Below are positions 1-3,984 of a stretch of 6,118 nucleotides of DNA, in pieces (the first letter of the stretch is position 1; each line of letters opens with the position of its first letter). Origin of the DNA: Candidatus Sumerlaeota bacterium (lineage in GTDB: Bacteria > Sumerlaeota > T1SED10-198M); contig PWGE01000237.1 of NCBI GenBank assembly GCA_003554345.1, positions 1 through 6,118 on the forward strand, written 5' to 3'. The position numbers were made by a program, and so were the translations under genes. The notes below the pieces were generated by a model that saw nothing but the letters and a program-made list of their open reading frames with translations, was not told the DNA's origin and did not search any database.

Positions 1-1177
1 CGTAACGCCCCTGCCGGTATTCCACCCGGTCGTAGTCGGTCTGGTCATAGATCCCGTAATACTTAAACGGGCATAATAAGTCCCGGTTAATGGCATCTTT
101 CAGGTAGATTTCATAAATAACATTATCGTCGCAGAGGGCAAAAATATCCCGGTTATCCATGCGAAAGGGAGTAGCTGTCAGCCCGAGCAAAAAATCAGGC
201 TTGAAGTAGTTGATCACTGCCAGGTAGCTATCAGCTGCCGCATGGTGAAACTCATCAACTACAATATAGTCGAAGTAGCCGGGAGAAAATTTCTCCAAAT
301 GCCCTTTTCGGCTCAGGGTTTGCACAGAGGCGAAACAGGCGTCTGCCTCAGAATCTTTGTTTTCCCCAGTATAAAAACCGGTCCTTGTATCAGGTGATAC
401 AGTCTTGAAAGTATCCTCTGCCTGACGCAAAATCTCTTCGCGGTGGGCTAAAAACAGGACTCGTTTGAAATTAAAACTGTCAAAGGCAGCCAGGTAGGTC
501 TTACCCACACCGGTGGCCGCCACCACCAACCCCTTATCTATCCCCTCTTTCCGGGCATTTTTTAACTCAAAAAGGGCCTCAATCTGCGCACCCCTCGGGT
601 CAGCACCCTCGTCTTCAGCGTGTGCTGCTTCAGTATCCTGTTCAATACGGATATACCGGGGTTTCTTCCAGCCCGCCGTGTACTGTTTCAGCACCTCGTG
701 ATCAACTACCCGGGCATCCTGGTTAAAAAGCGTTTCAAAAGAAGAAGCAAACCGATCGAAAGCCCGGGGGTTATTACTGCGCAGAATACTGTAGTTCCAC
801 TCCAGGCCGAAGGTTAAAGCAGACCGGGAAAGGTTAGATGAGCCGATAAATATTTCACCATCATCCGGGTAATTGAAAATATAGGCCTTGGGGTGAAATG
901 AGCGAACCTCCTCGGCATAGAAGCGGATATCAACCTGGTCGCCCAAACAATCTTTCAGGTAATATAAAGCAGAGGGTTCGGTTACGGACATGTAGCGTCC
1001 GGTCAAGATCCTAATTGTTACTCCCCGCTCAACAGCACTTTTTAAGTACGGAGCAATCAGCCGAGCACCTGATTCCATCAAGAAGGCCACATTGAAACGA
1101 ATACCGACAGCCCGGTCAATCGCCCCGGCCAGGTAGCTTAGCAGGTGATCGTCTTTGCCTGTTATGGCGCGGTTCAT
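1..1177 (-). CDS. PLD-nuclease/SF2 DEAD-DEAH helicase fusion (DUF3427-type), C-terminus outside window
   Basis: The first 392 residues are visible, and the gene runs off the low-coordinate end. Residues ~1-160 form a phospholipase-D-like nuclease domain with HPKAYIF (H95, K97) and GSSNLSRSAL (112-121), the HxK...N signature of PLD nucleases. A short linker leads to an SF2 helicase core: PRGAQIEAL (194-202), Walker A ATGVGKT (221-227, K226), LFLAHREEIL (241-250, motif Ia), DEFHH (308-312, motif II) and LTATPFR (333-339, motif III). The later motifs are off-window. This order is known from bacterial PLD-helicase proteins that often end in DUF3427 and are generally thought to act on DNA in restriction or defence settings. 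The exact substrate is unknown. The ATG at 1177 is supported by GAGGG 8 nt upstream. The gene follows the methyltransferase by 43 bp, so they are probably co-transcribed. Domain calls are confident; the biological role is inference. Confidence 0.9.
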   Translation of the reverse strand, partial: MNRAITGKDDHLLSYLAGAIDRAVGIRFNVAFLMESGARLIAPYLKSAVERGVTIRILTGRYMSVTEPSALYYLKDCLGDQVDIRFYAEEVRSFHPKAYIFNYPDDGEIFIGSSNLSRSALTFGLEWNYSILRSNNPRAFDRFASSFETLFNQDARVVDHEVLKQYTAGWKKPRYIRIEQDTEAAHAEDEGADPRGAQIEALFELKNARKEGIDKGLVVAATGVGKTYLAAFDSFNFKRVLFLAHREEILRQAEDTFKTVSPDTRTGFYTGENKDSEADACFASVQTLSRKGHLEKFSPGYFDYIVVDEFHHAAADSYLAVINYFKPDFLLGLTATPFRMDNRDIFALCDDNVIYEIYLKDAINRDLLCPFKYYGIYDQTDYDRVEYRQGRY

Positions 1178-1185
1178 AGTAACAA

Positions 1186-1190
1186 CCCTC
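1186..1190 (-). promoter_or_regulatory. Ribosome binding site of the PLD-helicase gene
   Basis: GAGGG on the minus strand lies 8 nt before the ATG at 1177 and fixes that start. It sits in the 43-bp gap after the methyltransferase stop. No terminator hairpin is visible in that gap, which supports read-through from the methyltransferase gene. Confidence 0.7.
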
Positions 1191-1220
1191 TTAAAACTAT
1201 TTTGCCCCCTGTTATATCAA

Positions 1221-1811
1221 CTAACCCACCCGCTTCAGGAGGCAATTAAGCCAGTACTCGTCAGGGCGGTCTTTACGCACATCCACTGTCTGGAATAATT
1301 CTATAATGTCCAGCTCATCAAGCCCTGCAATAAGTTCTTTAAAATCTTCTTCCTTGAAACAGCTAAAGTGGCGACCGTCTTTTTCATAATCACAGTCACC
1401 ATATTTATATGACATGTAGAAAATTCCACCCTTTTTTAAGTATCCGGCCAGGTGCCTAATTACATCTGCCAACTTCTCTTTTTCAACATGCAAAAGAGAA
1501 GCGCAGGCCCAGATGGCATCAAACTGCTCCCGGGAATAGAACTCTTCAAAAGTGCAGTGCTCAACCTGCAGGCCAGTTAGTTCTGAACTTTTTCTTGCCA
1601 GCTCACTTGAGCCGTCAAAAGCAACTACTCTGTAACCCCGGTTTAAGAAGTAGAGACTGTCACGTCCGGAACCGCAGCCGGCATCAAGGATCAGGGCACC
1701 GGGAGGCAGATGCTGGAGGAAGAAGTGGTATATCTTGGACATGTCGACGTTGAGGGTGTTTTTGCAGTATTTGTCGGCATTTTTGTTGTAGTAGGTGATT
1801 GAGTTAGGCAA
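1221..1811 (-). CDS. Class I SAM-dependent methyltransferase (TehB-like fold)
   Basis: This is a complete 196-residue Rossmann-fold methyltransferase. Motif I is ILDAGCGSGRDS (41-52). The acidic residue that would hold the SAM ribose is D66 in VVAFDGSS. A motif IV-like segment, FDAIWACASLLHV (97-109), is followed by LKKGGIFYMSYKYG (125-138). The GCGSGRDS form and small size resemble TehB-like or general small-molecule methyltransferases. There is no DPPY/NPPY motif of DNA adenine or N4-cytosine methylases and no PC motif of C5-cytosine methylases, so DNA methylation is not supported. The substrate is unknown. The start is TTG: an in-frame TAA lies two codons upstream and a good Shine-Dalgarno site precedes it. 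The next in-frame ATG is residue 24, which would remove the N-terminal helix. The gene is first in an apparent operon with the PLD-helicase. Confidence 0.9.
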   Translation of the reverse strand: MPNSITYYNKNADKYCKNTLNVDMSKIYHFFLQHLPPGALILDAGCGSGRDSLYFLNRGYRVVAFDGSSELARKSSELTGLQVEHCTFEEFYSREQFDAIWACASLLHVEKEKLADVIRHLAGYLKKGGIFYMSYKYGDCDYEKDGRHFSCFKEEDFKELIAGLDELDIIELFQTVDVRKDRPDEYWLNCLLKRVG

Positions 1812-1826
1812 ATGTTACCCACTCCT
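1809..1826 (-). promoter_or_regulatory. Shine-Dalgarno site and TTG start of the methyltransferase
   Basis: AGGAG at 1826-1822 lies about 10 nt before TTG at 1811-1809. TAA at 1817-1815 is in frame just upstream, so no longer start is possible. The rare TTG start may hold expression low. Confidence 0.7.
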
Positions 1827-1850
1827 ATATATATTTTTGCTTTAACTCAG

Positions 1851-1877
1851 GTATTATTTATTATTTTTTTAATTCAA
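1851..1877 (-). promoter_or_regulatory. Weak candidate sigma-70/sigma-A promoter for the methyltransferase operon
   Basis: On the minus strand TTGAAT (1877-1872) is followed after 15 nt by TAATAC (1856-1851). The -10 lies about 25 nt before the Shine-Dalgarno site. The spacer is shorter than the usual 17 and the region is very AT-rich, so chance matches are likely. A promoter is expected somewhere in this gap because the next upstream gene ends more than 400 bp away. Confidence 0.25.
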
Positions 1878-1928
1878 TAATCACTGATAGCTACTTCAAC
1901 TAGAGATAAAGCTTGGCACAAAGTGCCT

Positions 1929-2114
1929 TTAGTTTCCCGTCCCACTTTGTTCCCCCTGATTACACATTTTAAATTCCAAACACCGCTTATAAAACACGCC
2001 CAATTTTTCCACAATTTCCTGATCAAAACCATCAAAGTGAAAAATTAATATGTTGCAGGCCTTCTTCGTAGATTTGAAAAAGTTAATTGATTTACTTTTG
2101 TTAATGACTTTTTG
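1929..2114 (-). pseudogene. Possible gene remnant, C-terminal fragment of unknown protein
   Basis: A minus-strand frame stays open for 61 codons between TAA at 2117-2115 and TAA at 1931-1929, with no ATG near its beginning and no ribosome binding site. The predicted text looks protein-like, for example FHFDGFDQEIVEKLGVFYKR, with alternating hydrophobic and charged residues. An ATG at 2131 opens a different frame that begins with similar codons (IVINKK, compared with VINKSK), so a frameshifted gene end is conceivable. I recognise no family. It could equally be chance coding in an AT-rich spacer. Confidence 0.2.
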
Positions 2115-2247
2115 TTAATTACGATGATCATTCATATCTTTGGCATTCCACAAATTCAATTACGGTCATTCAAACATTGAGCAGTATCAAAATATATTAA
2201 CCTTTATAATAGTTGAATATTTTTTTAAATACATATCTTAAATATTT

Positions 2248-2806
2248 TTACATTTTATTGAGGGTGATTACTTCATTGGCTATATTAAACCAGTAACTAA
2301 TATCCCATGACCGATTGGCGCTCCTTGAGGTTGAAGGCAATACGTATATTTCCGTTTTGCCGATTCTTACATCTTCACAAATCCCATAATCAACCTCATT
2401 GGTGTTTAAAAATATTTTTGCTCCTTTTTTACCGTTGAAAGCAAGTATTTTAGGTTTATATTCAGCAATTTTGACCTCTAACTTTTCTATATCAAAATCG
2501 TTACTCCGCAATTCTGCATCATTCCCTGAAACCTTTTTGGCCAAATCGGTTAAGCCTATCTTGTATTTTAACAATTCCCTGTATTGATCCGGTCTGAGCT
2601 GAACAGGCGTCAAACCTACCTCAAAAAGAACTTTCCAGAATTTATTCCCTTTTCCAGAATAGTATGCTCCGACATTTGCAGACTTTTTCCCCACTGCAGT
2701 TCCACAAAAAAACTACATCAAGCCCCTTATCAAGAAGATCCGGCAAAACTTTTCCAGAATCAAAATTTTCACTGCGTTTACTATGATTACTTTCATTTGA
2801 AATCAT
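2248..2806 (-). pseudogene. Mug/TDG-family mismatch-specific DNA glycosylase, split by a +1 frameshift
   Basis: Family members remove U or T from G:U and G:T mismatches to start base excision repair. Translation from ATG at 2806 gives 33 residues ending LDKGLDVVF. The homology then continues one base out of phase as CGTAVGKKSANVG, YYSGKGNKFWKVLFEVGLTP and, near the end, VLPSTSRSANRSWD. These match the Mug pattern 'VVFCGINPG...NRFWKV...VLP..SG'. Removing one T from the seven at 2712-2706 joins the halves into about 185 residues, a normal family length. As read, the first frame stops after about 54 codons. The 148-residue downstream frame (GTG at 2694) has no ribosome binding site and lacks the first strand and the active-site loop. 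The loop reads GTAVG where E. coli Mug has GINPG with the catalytic Asn, so activity would be uncertain even if repaired. The ATG lies 8 bp after the vsr stop. The indel could be real, a sequencing error, or tolerated by slippage. Confidence 0.85.
2706..2712 (-). other. T7 homopolymer at the frameshift site
   Basis: Seven consecutive T on the coding (minus) strand lie exactly where the two glycosylase frames meet. Six T would give a continuous reading frame. Such runs are hotspots for replication slippage, transcriptional slippage and sequencing error. Confidence 0.8.
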
Positions 2807-2814
2807 TTGCCAAG

Positions 2815-3240
2815 TTACTCCTCTGTGGGATCTCTCACCGCATTAAAGGCTTTGTTGATCTTTTCCAACCAGTGCTCACTTTTTAGTTCATGTTGCCAGA
2901 TTCTAACTACTATCCATCCTTTTCTTTCCAATGTTTCATTCACTTGTCGGTCCCTCTTTTTATTACTTTCAATTTTATTTTCCCAAAATTCTCTGTTGGT
3001 CTCCGGTATCTGCCCGATAGTAGGGTGCCCATGCCAAAACTCCCCGTCAACAAATACTGCAATTTTCTCTTTGGGAAAAACAAAATCCGGGTTACCAAAA
3101 AGTTTATAATTGCGTCTCCAACCTTTTATCCCCTGCTCTTTAAACAGCGCAATCAATTTTTTCTCAGTGGCAACATTACCCTTACTACGAACTTTTGACA
3201 TTATCTCCGAACGTTTCTTTTTGGAAAAAACATCAGCCAT
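2815..3240 (-). CDS. vsr: Very short patch repair (Vsr)-type endonuclease
   Basis: This complete 141-residue protein has the Vsr layout. Vsr enzymes nick 5' of the T in a G:T mismatch formed when 5-methylcytosine deaminates, usually beside a cytosine-5 methylase. The N-terminal DVFSKKKRSEIMSKVRSKG (3-21) is the family's conserved opening. FGNPDFVFP (48-56) holds the metal-binding Asp (D52), VDGEFWHGHP (64-73) the core with H70, EFWENKIESNKKRD (84-97) the conserved W/K/N/R-D helix, and GWIVVRIWQHEL (108-119) the last strand. The protein contains no cysteine, whereas E. coli Vsr and most relatives have Cys residues that bind a structural zinc; GEFWHG stands where GCFWHG is usual. The start at ATG 3240 has only a weak GGGG ribosome site about 9 nt upstream. 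The gene follows the nuclease remnant by 14 bp. No cytosine methylase is visible in the window. Confidence 0.93.
   Translation of the reverse strand: MADVFSKKKRSEIMSKVRSKGNVATEKKLIALFKEQGIKGWRRNYKLFGNPDFVFPKEKIAVFVDGEFWHGHPTIGQIPETNREFWENKIESNKKRDRQVNETLERKGWIVVRIWQHELKSEHWLEKINKAFNAVRDPTEE
2818..2824 (-). promoter_or_regulatory. Ribosome binding site of the glycosylase gene inside the vsr stop region
   Basis: AGAGGAG overlaps the last codons of vsr (the Glu codons before TAA 2817-2815) and lies 11 nt before the ATG at 2806. It supports that ATG as the original start and suggests translational coupling to vsr. Confidence 0.65.
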
Positions 3241-3254
3241 AACAAAAAACCCCG

Positions 3255-3914
3255 TTATGATTTCTTTTTATGCACTATGGCCTCATCCATACCGCAAAAA
3301 CCCAAAAAGTCACAGTCTTTACACCAGCTTTCATTCCCGCTTTTGACTTTCCTGGAATTAAATTTAAACTGACGATCACGTATGGCGGTGGCTGTTTTTA
3401 TAACTGTGCTTTTGGCATTCTCTATTGAGTCCTCATCCAAAGGAACTTCCAATTCACGTCTTCCTTCATTATCTTGATCAATGTCCAAATAACGAACCAA
3501 GCCTTTTTCCGGTTCATTTTGCAGCTCTTTCTTTTCAGCTACTGCATAAATCCCAAGTTAAAGCCTCATTTCATCTTCATCCAAAGCCTGCTTCCTATCG
3601 GAATCCGGCAATCCGGATTTAAAGTCAACCAAAGCAACTCTTGGAGGATCATCACGATGAACAATATCAATGGCTCCAAAACCAAGGCTCCACCGTCACC
3701 GTCATCAAACTCAATTAGTGTTTCAAACTCTTTTTCAGGTAAAAAGGTCAAGCTGTTCTTTTCTTGTGCGAAGCAATTGACATAATTGGACACCACTCGC
3801 TTACCGTTTACAAATGTTTTCAGCTTGCTCTCCAGTACTATAGCGAAGGCAAAAAACTTACTCTTTCAATCGTATCAGGGTGTCTTCAAGTTGCTCATAA
3901 TGTAGTGTGGCTTT
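3255..3914 (-). pseudogene. Decayed C-terminal PD-(D/E)XK Fe-S nuclease domain, UvrD/RecB-associated type
   Basis: Three pieces in two frames read as one nuclease tail. The frame at 3914-3861 gives LHYEQLEDTLIRLKE. After a shift near 3857-3863 (probably one inserted base), 3859-3690 gives ESKLKTFVNGKRVVSNYV and PEKEFETLIEFDDGDGG. After a second shift near 3680-3715 (one base lost, beside a GACGGT tandem repeat), the frame gives GAIDIVHRDDPPRVALVDFKSG. In it, D at 3668-3666 and D-F-K at 3626-3618 are the PD-(D/E)XK catalytic pattern. TAA at 3560-3558 then interrupts EMRL*LGIYA, where nucleases of this group have the Gln of QxxxY. The same frame continues to 3255 and ends with WCKDCDFLGFCGM, the C-x2-C-x5-C of a 4Fe-4S cluster. 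It parallels the end of the upstream UvrD-nuclease without being a close copy. No helicase part is present, so it is probably an orphaned tail. Confidence 0.8.
3558..3560 (-). other. In-frame TAA replacing the conserved Gln of the nuclease QxxxY motif
   Basis: The frame is open on both sides and the flanking residues MRL and LGIYA fit the helix that normally reads QLxxY. A CAA-to-TAA change is the simplest explanation, which is one C-to-T transition on the coding strand. Confidence 0.65.
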
Positions 3915-3968
3915 TTACACATTTAAAGATGTTGAAAATACCCTATAAAAATTTATTTCTTGATAGTT

Positions 3969-3980
3969 AAGTTGCAACTT
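3969..3980. repeat. 12-bp perfect palindrome after the UvrD-nuclease stop
   Basis: AAGTTGCAACTT is its own reverse complement and begins 4 bp beyond the stop of the UvrD-nuclease gene. It has no loop and no clear T-run suited to a terminator. It may be a protein binding site, a recombination scar or chance. Confidence 0.3.
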
Positions 3981-3984
3981 GATT

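Larger units (their letters stand above)
1812..2247. other. AT-rich intergenic gap with no clear gene
   Basis: This stretch of about 435 bp separates the glycosylase gene from the methyltransferase operon. No tRNA, CRISPR, IS end or convincing terminator is seen. It holds the methyltransferase ribosome binding site, a weak promoter candidate and one short coding-like remnant (1929-2114). The part from about 2100 to 2247 is mostly A/T runs. Its position and composition fit a junction between two separately acquired modules. Confidence 0.6.

Noticed and set aside
513-817. Plus-strand open frames over the PLD-helicase gene
   Set aside because: They are antisense shadows of a gene with clear helicase and PLD motifs. 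They have no ribosome binding site and no family resemblance.
1-1811. DISARM or another named defence system
   Set aside because: DISARM also combines a helicase, a PLD protein and a methylase. Here, however, PLD and helicase are fused, the methyltransferase lacks DNA-methylase motifs, and no DUF1998 protein is seen.
1915-1927. GGCAC-AAA-GTGCC hairpin as a transcription terminator
   Set aside because: The stem is only 5 bp, there is no proper T-run on the minus strand, and it lies more than 300 bp beyond the glycosylase stop.
2248-2694. Taking the 148-codon frame from GTG at 2694 as a complete gene
   Set aside because: It begins in the middle of the glycosylase active-site loop, has no ribosome binding site, and the missing N-terminus is readable one base out of phase with a good ATG and Shine-Dalgarno site.
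2399-3785. Several plus-strand frames of 60-103 codons
   Set aside because: They lie opposite the glycosylase, vsr and the nuclease remnant. Their composition (Ser/Phe/Leu-rich) is typical of antisense reading.
3566-3796. Calling 3566-3796 and 3255-3500 two separate small genes
   Set aside because: Both are pieces of one nuclease domain. Catalytic and cysteine motifs appear in the expected order once two frameshifts and a stop are bridged.
3255-3914. CRISPR Cas4
   Set aside because: The Fe-S nuclease fold is shared with Cas4, but no cas1, cas2 or repeat array is present, and the neighbour is a UvrD helicase with the same kind of tail.
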